Positions 8,594-17,001 of a stretch of DNA of 64,000 bases are shown here, in pieces. The notes below the pieces were generated by a model that saw nothing but the letters and a program-made list of their open reading frames with translations, made no database searches and was not told the origin of the DNA. Every line of letters starts with the position of its first letter. Position 1 is the first letter of the stretch. Source of the DNA: Paracoccus jeotgali (GTDB lineage: Bacteria; Pseudomonadota; Alphaproteobacteria; Rhodobacterales; Rhodobacteraceae); assembly GCF_002865605.1 (NCBI RefSeq), contig NZ_CP025583.1, forward strand, positions 2,708,501 through 2,772,500. Reading direction: 5' to 3'. A program made the translations under genes and the position numbers.

Positions 8594-10924
8594 ATGACGG
8601 GTGACAACTTGACCGGACCGCACATCCTTCGACGCACGCTGGTGACGACGCCGCTGGCCGAGATCTGCGGCGACGCATCGGTCGAGGGGCGGCTTTGGGA
8701 CGCCATCGCGCTGCCCTCGGGCGAGGCGCGGGTCTATCTCGGCACCGACGCCCAGGCCGCGATCGCGCCGTTCGATGACGCCGCGCCGACCTGCCGCGTC
8801 GTCTCTGGCGCGCCGCTGATCAGCGCGCCTCTGGGGGCTGACAAGCAGATCGAGCTTCCGCTGCTGAACGGCCCCACCCGCATCGCGCCCACCCCGGACG
8901 AGGGCGGGCTGATGGCCGGGCGCGATGTGCTGCTGGGGCATTGCAACCACGAAACCCCCGCCGTTCTGCGCGACTGGCTGATCTGGCATGTCCGGCACCA
9001 CGGGGTGACGGGCGCGCTGATCCTCGACCGCTCGGCCCCCGGCGACGCCGACCGCCGCGCCGCAGAGCTCGCCGCGCTTCTGGCCGAGTCCGCTGCCGAA
9101 CCGGAGCTGACCGACGCCCTCGCGAAACTGCGTATCCTGTTCGTGGACGCCGACACCCCCCTTGGCGCACCGGATCAGGGCGCCGAAAGCCACCCTTTCC
9201 ACGCCGCCGACGCCCCCGGCAAGGACCGCATGGACCGGCCCGACCCAGATCCGTGGCGCGCGCCGCTGGCCCATCCGCTGATCCTCGATCTGCTGCGGCA
9301 TCGCTATCTGTCGCGCGCCCATGGCATCGCCAATCTTGAACCCTGCGACCTGCTGCCCCGCCCGCAGCCCGGCGAGGGAACGGTCTTCGACGCCGCCCGC
9401 CTCGCCCCCGCCGGCATCCTGCCCCTGCAGGGCGAGCGCATCTATCCGTGGAGCCTGCGCAAGGGGCAGGAGGCCGCGTTTTCCGACCATATCTGCCGCC
9501 GCTTCGACGCCACCGGCCGCATCCGCCGCTGGTGCATCGCGCCGGTGCGCCTGCCGCAGGGCACGATCTGCATCATGACGCGCATCCTCGGCACCAGAAG
9601 CGGGGCCGCTGCGCGCCCCTTCTGGCGCTTCATGGCGCTGCGCCATGGCGGCGACGATCCCAGCAAGGTCGGGCAGATCGTGCCCAAGACCTCGCTGGTC
9701 GAAGACCCGGACCTGCTGGCGCTGTCCGAGGATCTTGGCGGCAGCCCGATGCGGCAGCCGACCGATGACGCGCCGGCGGCCGTGGTGGCGGCGCCGGACC
9801 CCCAGAATGCCGAGGTCGCCATCGTCACCACGATGAAGAACGAGGGGCCGTTCATCCTGGAATGGCTGGCCTATCACCGCGCCATCGGGGTCAACCGCTT
9901 TCTGGTCTATACCAATGACTGCTCGGACGGGACCGACGGCTTCCTCCGCCTGCTCGACCGCAAGGGCTATGTGACCTGGCGCGACAACCCCTATCGCGAC
10001 TCGGGCATGAAACCGCAGCACGCGGCCCTGAACGCCGCCAACAGCGAGCCGATCATTCAGGGCGCCGACTGGGCGATCTGCATGGACGTGGACGAATATA
10101 TCGCCATTCACACCGGCGACGGCACCCTGCCCGCGCTGTTCGAGGCCGTGCCCGATGCCAATGTCATCTCGATCACCTGGCGGCTGTTCGGCAATAACGA
10201 CATCGACGCCTATCGCGACGGATTCATCACCCAGTCCTTCACCCGCGCCTCGCGCGAGTTCTCGCCCCGCCCGCATCAAGCCTGGGGGTTCAAGACGCTG
10301 TATCGCAACAACGGGCTGTTCAAGAAGCTGGGCGTCCACCGGCCCAAGGGCCTGATCCCGCAGGCGATCAGCCGGGTGAGCTGGGTCAACGGCTCGGGGC
10401 GCGAGATGCCGCAGGACCAGTGGCGCAACGCCTGGCGCTCGCATACCGGCACCTACGGTTACGATCTGGTGGCGCTGAACCACTATGCCGTTCGCTCGGC
10501 CGAGAGCTTTCTGGTCAAGCGCGACCGCGGCCGGGTCAACCATGTCGACCGCGATCAGGGCATGGCCTACTGGTTCCGGATGAACCACAATGTCGTCGAG
10601 GATACCCGGATGCAGCGGATGCTGCCGCTGCTGCAGGCCGAATATGACCGGCTGCTGTCCGACCCCGAGATCGCCGCCATGCATGAAAGCTGCGTCGCCG
10701 CCCATCGCGCCAAGATCGCCGAGCTGAAGACCGACCCCGCCCAGCAGGCTTTCCACGCCGCCCTGACCAGCCAGCGCACCCGCAGGCTGTCGCGGCTGCA
10801 CGGGCATTTCGGCGCGAATGTCTATCTGGCCGGGCCCGAGGCGATTCCCGACGACGTCGTGGCCCGCGAGCCCGAGGAGGATTTCTTCTTCACCGTCGAA
10901 TATGACGGCGAGGCGCAGCATTAG
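8594..10924 (+). CDS. Glycosyltransferase family 2 protein with tandem GT-like halves
   Basis: About 776 residues. The C-terminal half, from about residue 408, has VAIVTTMKNEGPFILEWLAYH, then VYTNDCSDGT and the metal-binding DVDEYIA, typical of the Glyco_tranf_2_4 type. The N-terminal half contains a related stretch (HCNHETPAVLRDWLIWHVRHHGVTGALILDRS, from about residue 115) with no clear DxD motif, so it looks like a degenerate duplicate. It probably adds a sugar to a surface glycan in the cytoplasm. A TTG at 8591 directly precedes the ATG at 8594. The opposite strand is also open but has no recognisable protein. Confidence 0.75.
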   Translation: MTGDNLTGPHILRRTLVTTPLAEICGDASVEGRLWDAIALPSGEARVYLGTDAQAAIAPFDDAAPTCRVVSGAPLISAPLGADKQIELPLLNGPTRIAPTPDEGGLMAGRDVLLGHCNHETPAVLRDWLIWHVRHHGVTGALILDRSAPGDADRRAAELAALLAESAAEPELTDALAKLRILFVDADTPLGAPDQGAESHPFHAADAPGKDRMDRPDPDPWRAPLAHPLILDLLRHRYLSRAHGIANLEPCDLLPRPQPGEGTVFDAARLAPAGILPLQGERIYPWSLRKGQEAAFSDHICRRFDATGRIRRWCIAPVRLPQGTICIMTRILGTRSGAAARPFWRFMALRHGGDDPSKVGQIVPKTSLVEDPDLLALSEDLGGSPMRQPTDDAPAAVVAAPDPQNAEVAIVTTMKNEGPFILEWLAYHRAIGVNRFLVYTNDCSDGTDGFLRLLDRKGYVTWRDNPYRDSGMKPQHAALNAANSEPIIQGADWAICMDVDEYIAIHTGDGTLPALFEAVPDANVISITWRLFGNNDIDAYRDGFITQSFTRASREFSPRPHQAWGFKTLYRNNGLFKKLGVHRPKGLIPQAISRVSWVNGSGREMPQDQWRNAWRSHTGTYGYDLVALNHYAVRSAESFLVKRDRGRVNHVDRDQGMAYWFRMNHNVVEDTRMQRMLPLLQAEYDRLLSDPEIAAMHESCVAAHRAKIAELKTDPAQQAFHAALTSQRTRRLSRLHGHFGANVYLAGPEAIPDDVVAREPEEDFFFTVEYDGEAQH

Positions 10925-10962
10925 CGGTCTTTTCCGGCGGCGGTGCCGGGTCAGCGGGATCG

Positions 10963-12546
10963 TCAGTTCGCCTGCGCCCGAGTCAGAGCATCGGCAAGCC
11001 GGGAAAAATAACCGCCCATATCCGAATGCGCTCGCACATAGCGACGGCGCGCGCGGCGGCGGGTGGCGGGTTCATCGACCCCGGCGAGGCAGGCTTTGAC
11101 GTAACCCGCCAGATCGCCCGCCGCGACGATCTCGCCATGGGGCGGGATGCGATCTTTCAGCGCGATGTCATGGTCGTAGGCCACCACCTTCGCGCCCATG
11201 GCGGCGGCGTGGACGGCGGTTGCGGGGCCTGGGTCCTGCCGCGAGGTCAACAGATAGGCATCGGCGAGGCGATACCACGAGGTGTAGTCCTCGACAAAGC
11301 CGGGCAGGTGCAGGTCAAGCCCGGCCGCAATGGCCTCGCGCGCCAATTCGCCTGCCCATTGGTCCAGATTGCCCAGCCAGACAAAACGCGCGCCGGGCAG
11401 CTCCTGCTGCAATGCCTGCGCCGCCTGCAGGAACAGATCGAAGCCCTTGCGATGATCGGCATGGCCCGCGCCGATGAACAGCGCCTTTGGCCGCCCGATC
11501 AGGCGCCGGGTCCGGCGGGCGCTGGCGAGGTCCAGGGGCGGCAGCATGATGCCGGGCTGGATGACCTGCATCGGGCCAAGCTCTGCCTGCAACCCCGCTG
11601 CCATTGCGTCGAAGGACGCGACCAGTTCCGCACCTGCGTCCCGCGCCTGCTGCAGCGGCGCGATCAGGTTTTGCGCGTGCAAATAGGCCGGCATTTCGTG
11701 GATCAGCACCAGAGACCGACAGCGCGGTGCCAGACGGACCGCCAGCGGCGCGGCGGCGGCGCTGTTGACCAGCGCGGGAAGTTCGGGCGGCAGGGCCTGC
11801 ACCAGCCCGTCGAGGTCCCAGCCCTCGACCAGAATCACCGTCGGTGCCATGGCCACAAAGCGCTGCGACAGCGGCCCGCCGCGATCCAGCAGGAAGACCG
11901 GCTGGAAACCACGCTGCATGGCGTGCCGGGCCAGATCCAGCGTCAGGATTGGCACCCCGGCGGGCTGGGCGTCATGGGCGACGAACAGCATCGGCCGGGT
12001 CAGCGGGCTTAGCAGCGCCTCCATCCGGGCGCGGCTTTCTTCGGTCGTGCGTGGCACCGGACGGGGCAGAAAGCCCTGCGCCCGACCCACGGTGGCGAAG
12101 TGGCGGAAGGCGTGTGTCTCGCCCGTCAGCAGATAGCGGCGGGCATAGAAGCGTGGGTCGAACAGGACCGAGGGGCGCCGGCCTTCGGCGTCGCCGTGGC
12201 GGATGAAATGCAGCGCGGCCTCTGCCCCCAGCCCCGACAGGTCCGGGTGGGTCGAGAGGTAGAATTCCGGGTCGATCATCGGGTGCGGCTGGCGCATCTC
12301 GCCCCTGCCGATGCGGGTCAGCATGTCCTCGACCGCGGTCGCCGCGCCAGACTCCTGCCAGTCGGGATAGCGCTGCTTATAGTCGCTGGTCGAGAAATAG
12401 GGCGAGGGGTCCAGCCCGGACCGGTCGCCCTCGGTCAGGAAATGCGCCAACGGATCGTCCGGGCGCTGCGGCAGTTGGGCCGCGTAGAATTCGGCATCGA
12501 AGATCGCGGCATCCGTCAGTGCCGCAGCGCCGGGCAGGTCAGTCAT
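10963..12546 (-). CDS. Glycosyltransferase, GT4-like C-terminal domain with a novel N-terminal region
   Basis: A 527-residue protein. The C-terminal two-thirds reads as a GT-B enzyme: the KALFIGAGHADHRKGFDLFLQA motif, FVWLGNLDQW, the LPGFVEDYTSWYRLADAYLLTSRQDPGP donor-site region and AAMGAKVVAYDHD. The N-terminal ~170 residues have three repeats of the type FDxEFYxxxLP/PEFYLSTHPDL/DPRFYARRYL, each followed by a P/AL.HF...G.xxG.xPS segment, as seen in large rhamnan or glycan synthases. Last gene of a minus-strand operon; its start overlaps the acyltransferase stop by 8 bases. Confidence 0.72.
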   Translation of the reverse strand: MTDLPGAAALTDAAIFDAEFYAAQLPQRPDDPLAHFLTEGDRSGLDPSPYFSTSDYKQRYPDWQESGAATAVEDMLTRIGRGEMRQPHPMIDPEFYLSTHPDLSGLGAEAALHFIRHGDAEGRRPSVLFDPRFYARRYLLTGETHAFRHFATVGRAQGFLPRPVPRTTEESRARMEALLSPLTRPMLFVAHDAQPAGVPILTLDLARHAMQRGFQPVFLLDRGGPLSQRFVAMAPTVILVEGWDLDGLVQALPPELPALVNSAAAAPLAVRLAPRCRSLVLIHEMPAYLHAQNLIAPLQQARDAGAELVASFDAMAAGLQAELGPMQVIQPGIMLPPLDLASARRTRRLIGRPKALFIGAGHADHRKGFDLFLQAAQALQQELPGARFVWLGNLDQWAGELAREAIAAGLDLHLPGFVEDYTSWYRLADAYLLTSRQDPGPATAVHAAAMGAKVVAYDHDIALKDRIPPHGEIVAAGDLAGYVKACLAGVDEPATRRRARRRYVRAHSDMGGYFSRLADALTRAQAN

Positions 12547-13228
12547 GCAGTATTCGCCAGAGTTTGCGCCATTTCGGCATCGGCATCGCCGGGTTGCCGC
12601 TGACGCGAACGCCGGGGGCGACGCTGCGCGTGACCACCGCGCCCACCCCGACCACCGCGCCGTCGCCGATGACCAGCGGTCGCGTGCGGGTGCCGTTGGC
12701 GATCACCGCATGCGGCGCGACATTGACGTGGCGGCCGATCTTCACATGGCCGAGGACAGAGCTGTTCACCCCGAGATTGCTGAAATCGCCCAGCTCGACA
12801 TCATGGGCCACGAGCGTCGCCAGCACCTGCGCCCCGGTGCCGATGGTGACATCCGGCCCGATCCGCGTGAAGGGCGCGCATTGACAGCCGGGGCCATAGA
12901 TGACCCCCGGATCGACATGGCGCTGCCCCCGCGCGATCCCCGTCGCCAGCGTCGCGCCCTCGGCTTCCAGACGGCGGAAAACCGCCTCGCGCAGCTTCGT
13001 GTTGGCGGCGGTGACAAGCACCGGCAGATCGGGGAATTCCTGCGCGCGGCGATCCATCGAGATGACGGGTATCTGCAGCGACGGGTGAACGAAGCCGTTC
13101 TCGATATCGTCGATCAGCGCCCTCAGGCGGGTGTCGGGCCAGGCATCCACCATGCCGCGCATGAGCATGAGCGAGGTTCCGCGCGCCCCGAAAACGACAA
13201 AATCGGTGAACTCCGAGGTCGATTTCAT
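12539..13228 (-). CDS. NeuD/PglD-like sugar O- or N-acyltransferase
   Basis: A 229-residue protein. The N-terminal part (FTDFVVFGARGTSLMLM) resembles the small Rossmann-like domain of PglD/NeuD. From about residue 105 there are hexapeptide repeats (VIYGPG, TRIGPDVTIGTGA, NLGVNSSVLGHVKIGRHVNV, VIGDGAVVGVGAVVT) building a left-handed beta-helix, ending VSGNPAMPM as in NeuD. It probably acylates an amino sugar made by the adjacent DegT aminotransferase. Overlaps both neighbours by a few bases. Confidence 0.8.
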   Translation of the reverse strand: MKSTSEFTDFVVFGARGTSLMLMRGMVDAWPDTRLRALIDDIENGFVHPSLQIPVISMDRRAQEFPDLPVLVTAANTKLREAVFRRLEAEGATLATGIARGQRHVDPGVIYGPGCQCAPFTRIGPDVTIGTGAQVLATLVAHDVELGDFSNLGVNSSVLGHVKIGRHVNVAPHAVIANGTRTRPLVIGDGAVVGVGAVVTRSVAPGVRVSGNPAMPMPKWRKLWRILHD

Positions 13229-14343
13229 GGGTCCGCCGTCTCTGCCACTTTCCGGGTGATCGCGGCGATGCGCGCCACGTCGTCGCCCGTGACCTTCCCG
13301 TGAAACGGCAGCGAGATCAAGCGTGGCGCCAGTGACGGCGCCACCGGCTCACCAGAAACGGTGACGATCCGCGCGTCGGGCAGGCAGGTTCCCTGACCGC
13401 TCAGCAGTGGGAAGTGGTCGCGGGCCAGAATGCCGCCTTCGGCCAGCGCCGCCAGCAGCCGCATCCGCTTCGGCGGTGGCAGCATCAGGCTGTAATAGAT
13501 CAGCCCCGGACGCACGCCGGGCTGCGCGGCAAGGGGGGTGACGCCGGGAATGTCCTGCAAAGCCGCGTCATAGGCCGCGCGGAGGGCGTCCCGCGCGGCA
13601 ATCTCGGCCGGCAGCAGCGGCAGCACGGCGAGCCCCATCGCGGCGTTGCATTCGGACATCTTGGCGTTGGTGCCGTGCTGCGTCATGCGCCCGCCCTGCA
13701 GGCCAAAGTTCCGCAACCGGGCCAGTTGCTCGACATCCGCCGCCGGACCGGCGACCGCGCCGCCCTCGGCGCTGTGCATCAGCTTGGTCGCGTGCAGGGA
13801 AAAGGCCGACAGATCGCCGAAGGACGCGACCGACCGGTCGTGGACCGTCTGGCCGAAGGCGTGGGCGGCGTCATAGACCAGCCACAGCCCGCGCCGCCGG
13901 GCCAGATCGTCGAAGGCCGCGACATCGCAGATATGGCCGAGGAAATGCACCGGCAGGATGGCGGCGGTCCGGGGCGTGATCGCGGCCTCGGCCGCGCGCG
14001 GGCACAGCGTCAGCGTGACGGGATCGACATCGGCGAAGATCGGGCGGAACCCGCACCAGCGGATCGCCTGCACGGTGGCGGCAAAGGTCAGCGGCGTGGT
14101 GACGATCTCGGCCCCCTCGGGCAGCCCGCCCATCCGCAGCGCCAGCATCAGCGCCATGGTCCCCGACGAGACCAGCCGGCCGGGTGCGCCCAGCAGGCCT
14201 TGCATCTCGCTTTCAAGCCGTTGATGCAGCACGCCGCCATTGGTCAGAAAGCCCGCATCCAGCGCCTCGGACATCAGCCGGGTCAGGGCGTCGGCCCGCG
14301 GCATCAGGGGCTGGCCTGCGACGACGAGAGAGGGGCGTTCCAT
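13225..14343 (-). CDS. DegT/DnrJ/EryC1/StrS family sugar aminotransferase
   Basis: A PLP-dependent aminotransferase of 372 residues acting on a nucleotide-linked keto sugar. Lys187 in LHATKLMHSAEGG is the PLP Schiff-base lysine, Asp158 in LVYDAAHAFG binds the pyridine nitrogen, and SSGTMALMLAL is the phosphate-binding region. The ATG at 14343 was chosen because it shares one base with the upstream stop (TGATG) and gives the usual family length; the open frame extends upstream without homology. The neighbouring acyltransferase suggests an acylamino-sugar product. Confidence 0.88.
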   Translation of the reverse strand: MERPSLVVAGQPLMPRADALTRLMSEALDAGFLTNGGVLHQRLESEMQGLLGAPGRLVSSGTMALMLALRMGGLPEGAEIVTTPLTFAATVQAIRWCGFRPIFADVDPVTLTLCPRAAEAAITPRTAAILPVHFLGHICDVAAFDDLARRRGLWLVYDAAHAFGQTVHDRSVASFGDLSAFSLHATKLMHSAEGGAVAGPAADVEQLARLRNFGLQGGRMTQHGTNAKMSECNAAMGLAVLPLLPAEIAARDALRAAYDAALQDIPGVTPLAAQPGVRPGLIYYSLMLPPPKRMRLLAALAEGGILARDHFPLLSGQGTCLPDARIVTVSGEPVAPSLAPRLISLPFHGKVTGDDVARIAAITRKVAETADP

Positions 14344-16499
14344 CACAGCGCCCCCGCCGTCAGCGCGTCCAGCACCTCGCGGTTGGACCGGTAGCGGCAC
14401 TGGAACCCGGCATAGAGATTGCGGCTCGACGGGGCGACCAGCAGCGTGCGCCGGCCGGTCCAGTTGCAGACCACGCCGATCATCCGCTCGATGGCGTGGG
14501 CCAGCGTGCCGTCGACCTGCCCCTGTTCGGGCGGAAAATGATCCGGGCGCAGCCCCAGATCCAGCAGCGGCCGCAGCGTTTCGGTCCGACCCCAGAACAT
14601 CGAGCCGACGGGAAAGCGCGGATGCTTGTCGATCTCGGCCTGCGGCATCTCCACGCGAAAGGCCAGTTCGCGCCCGATTTCGGTGTTGGCCGCCCAATGC
14701 GCCGCCGACAGCACGGATTTGAACACCACCGGCGCCAGCAGCCCGATATCGGGCACCGACTGGAACAGCGACAGGATGCGGTTGATCTGCGCGTCCTCGG
14801 GCAGCAGGCAGTCGAGGCAATGTTCCAGCCATTGATCCAGCCGGGCAGAGTGGGGCGATTTCTTGCCATGCAGATGCAGGACCAGATCGTGCCGGTCATA
14901 GGCGTCGCGAAAGCCGTAGAGCTTGGGGCAGATATCGCGGCCCCGGTTCGGCAGCACGCGGATATCGGCCTGCGGAAAGACCGTGCGGATGTGGTCGGCC
15001 TTGGCTGGCGTGTCGGTCGAGATATAAAGCTGGAAATCCGCCGCGATCCTGTTGATCCGCGACGCGAAGACCGGCGCCAGATCGTCATAGAACAGGTGCA
15101 GGAACACGCCCACCGGCCGGTCCAGCCTGGGCTGATTGCGGCGTGGCCACAGCGCCAGATGGCGCTTGTTTTCCTCGCGCGCGTAGCCGTCCGGGGCGTG
15201 CGCCCATAGCGGTTCGCCGCGCATGTGGTGGACCTGCAGCGCGTCGCCGCGCCGGCGGTCCTTCATCATCGCGGCGTCGCTCGCGTCCAGCACCCGCCGG
15301 GCCTGCGCGAGGATCTGCAGATCGTCGCAGGTCAACTGCTGGGGGTCGGACAGCGCCAGATCCTGCGCCCGGCGCTGCGCGTGCATCAGCGGGTGGATGA
15401 CGCCTTCGGGTGCGGCGGGCGGGGACAGGGCGACGCCGCCTCGGCGCGGGTATTCCAGCGCGGCGAAGATACGCACGATCTCGCGCGCCGCGCCCAGCAT
15501 GGCCTGCCGCTGATCCCCGGCCGATTGCGTTACATCGGCCAGCAGCAGCGGCGGGGCCGTGCCGTCGGACCGGGGGTGGAAATGCGCGCGTGCGACCCTG
15601 CCGGCGGCCAGCAGCGTGCCGGCATCCTCGGCCAGCCGCGCCGCCACGGCCGCGAAGCTGTAGCGCGAGACGATGCGCCGGTGCCGGTCCAGCCGGGCCT
15701 CGCGGTCGGCGCCTGGCTGGGACAGGATGTGGCGGATCAGCGCCGTCAGCTCTGGCCCCGGCGCCTGCTGGATCAGCTCGGGCAGGTCCGGATCGTCGAA
15801 GCCCTGCACCGGGTCCGAGATCACCACCGCCCCCGAGGCGATGGCGTCGAAGCTGCGATTGCTCATCATGCCCGTCAGCGCCATGTTCGGCATGTGGTCG
15901 TTCAGCACGATCCGCGCCGAGGCATAGACCTGCGCCAGCTCGTCATAATCCAGATGCGCCCCGCGCCAGAGCCGGTCTGGGATCACGCCCTTCCACCCCG
16001 GCCCCCAGACATGGACGTCGATCCCGGCCTCGATCGCCATCAGCACCGACTTTCGCGGCGCGCGCGGCGCATAGGCGCCGACAAAGACCACCGGCAGCTC
16101 GGGCGCGCCGTCCGGGCGGCGATCCGGGTGGAAATGGCCATGCTCGGTGCTTTGCTGAAGGTAATGCGCCCCGCCCGGCAGCCCGGCCAGCCGCTGCGCC
16201 ATGAATTGCGAGGCGATATACAGGTGTTGATACCGCCCCAGCAGCGCCGCCGTCATCACATTGGGCGGGCTGATGATCCACAGCAGGTTCGGCACGCCGA
16301 CGATTGGTTCCTCCAGCAGCGGCCCGGCGATGCGCAGCACGACGTCATCGCTGGAAAGCTGCGGGGTTTCCCCGCGAAAGAACAGGTGCGAAGGAATACC
16401 CCGCGCCTCGAGCGCCCGCTGCAGCCCCTCGGCATATTGCAGATCGCCCCACCCCTTGGCGTTGCTGCGTTTCGCACAGATGCTGATGTTGAATCTCAT
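14343..16499 (-). CDS. Two-domain glycosyltransferase with C-terminal RgpF (rhamnan synthesis F) domain
   Basis: About 718 residues. The N-terminal domain (about 1-330) starts MRFNISICAKRSNAKGWGD and includes VVFVGAYAPRAPRKSVL and NMALTGMMSNRSFDAIASGAVV, similar to CgeB/Glyco_trans_1_2-type transferases. From about residue 460 the RgpF-type domain appears: GVFLHLFYDDLAPVF, VLPNRGRDICPKLYGF, LVLHLHGKKSPH, and FPVGSMFWGR. The ATG at 16499 is preferred over one at 16550, which would add 17 residues before the conserved start. First gene of the operon running down to 10963. Probably extends an O-antigen or capsule-like glycan. Confidence 0.78.
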   Translation of the reverse strand: MRFNISICAKRSNAKGWGDLQYAEGLQRALEARGIPSHLFFRGETPQLSSDDVVLRIAGPLLEEPIVGVPNLLWIISPPNVMTAALLGRYQHLYIASQFMAQRLAGLPGGAHYLQQSTEHGHFHPDRRPDGAPELPVVFVGAYAPRAPRKSVLMAIEAGIDVHVWGPGWKGVIPDRLWRGAHLDYDELAQVYASARIVLNDHMPNMALTGMMSNRSFDAIASGAVVISDPVQGFDDPDLPELIQQAPGPELTALIRHILSQPGADREARLDRHRRIVSRYSFAAVAARLAEDAGTLLAAGRVARAHFHPRSDGTAPPLLLADVTQSAGDQRQAMLGAAREIVRIFAALEYPRRGGVALSPPAAPEGVIHPLMHAQRRAQDLALSDPQQLTCDDLQILAQARRVLDASDAAMMKDRRRGDALQVHHMRGEPLWAHAPDGYAREENKRHLALWPRRNQPRLDRPVGVFLHLFYDDLAPVFASRINRIAADFQLYISTDTPAKADHIRTVFPQADIRVLPNRGRDICPKLYGFRDAYDRHDLVLHLHGKKSPHSARLDQWLEHCLDCLLPEDAQINRILSLFQSVPDIGLLAPVVFKSVLSAAHWAANTEIGRELAFRVEMPQAEIDKHPRFPVGSMFWGRTETLRPLLDLGLRPDHFPPEQGQVDGTLAHAIERMIGVVCNWTGRRTLLVAPSSRNLYAGFQCRYRSNREVLDALTAGAL

Positions 16500-16731
16500 G
16501 ACACCGCAACCGGTTAACACTTTGTCGCCGCTGAGGATGTCCGGCGGCACTGCATCGGGTGGCCCCTGATCCCAAGGGTGCTGCAGATGATAACTCGGTA
16601 AAGTGAATGAATCGTTGGCGCAAGCGTGGGTTTAGTGGGGGCCGCCTGGACTCGGCTTTGCAGAGGCTCGCTTGGCCGAAACCGCGGGCAAGAGAGCGCT
16701 GACCCCTACTGTGAAAGCCAGCGCCCCGCTG

Positions 16732-16947
16732 TCACCCCTCGCCCCTCAACGCCTCGACCGCCGCTTGTGCGACCGGGTGGATCTCGTGTTCTCCCGCAGC
16801 GGCGATCTGCAGAAGCTGGCTGCGCATCTCGGGCGCCCAGAAGTCGCGCAGGTGGTTGGTGACGCCGGGCACCTGCCGCGCGGGCGGTTGCGAGGCAAAG
16901 AAGGCGGCGATCTGGTTGACCATGTGGACGAGCTTGTCAGGCGACAT
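16732..16947 (-). CDS. fdsD: Formate dehydrogenase delta subunit
   Basis: A 71-residue protein beginning MSPDKLVHMVNQIAAFFASQ and containing TNHLRDFWAPEMRSQLL, characteristic of FdsD of soluble NAD-dependent molybdenum formate dehydrogenases. It lies 54 bases after fdsA on the same strand. The subunit is small and thought to aid assembly or stability of the complex. Confidence 0.93.
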   Translation of the reverse strand: MSPDKLVHMVNQIAAFFASQPPARQVPGVTNHLRDFWAPEMRSQLLQIAAAGEHEIHPVAQAAVEALRGEG

Positions 16948-17001
16948 TGTTCCGGCCTCTGCTGCCGATTGAGGGGTCGGGGGCTAGGCCCCCCGCTGCA
17001 T

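Noticed and set aside
8552..10921. 789-codon open frame on the minus strand opposite the GT2 gene
   Set aside because: No recognisable domain. The plus-strand protein has clear GT motifs; GC-rich DNA often leaves the antisense frame open.
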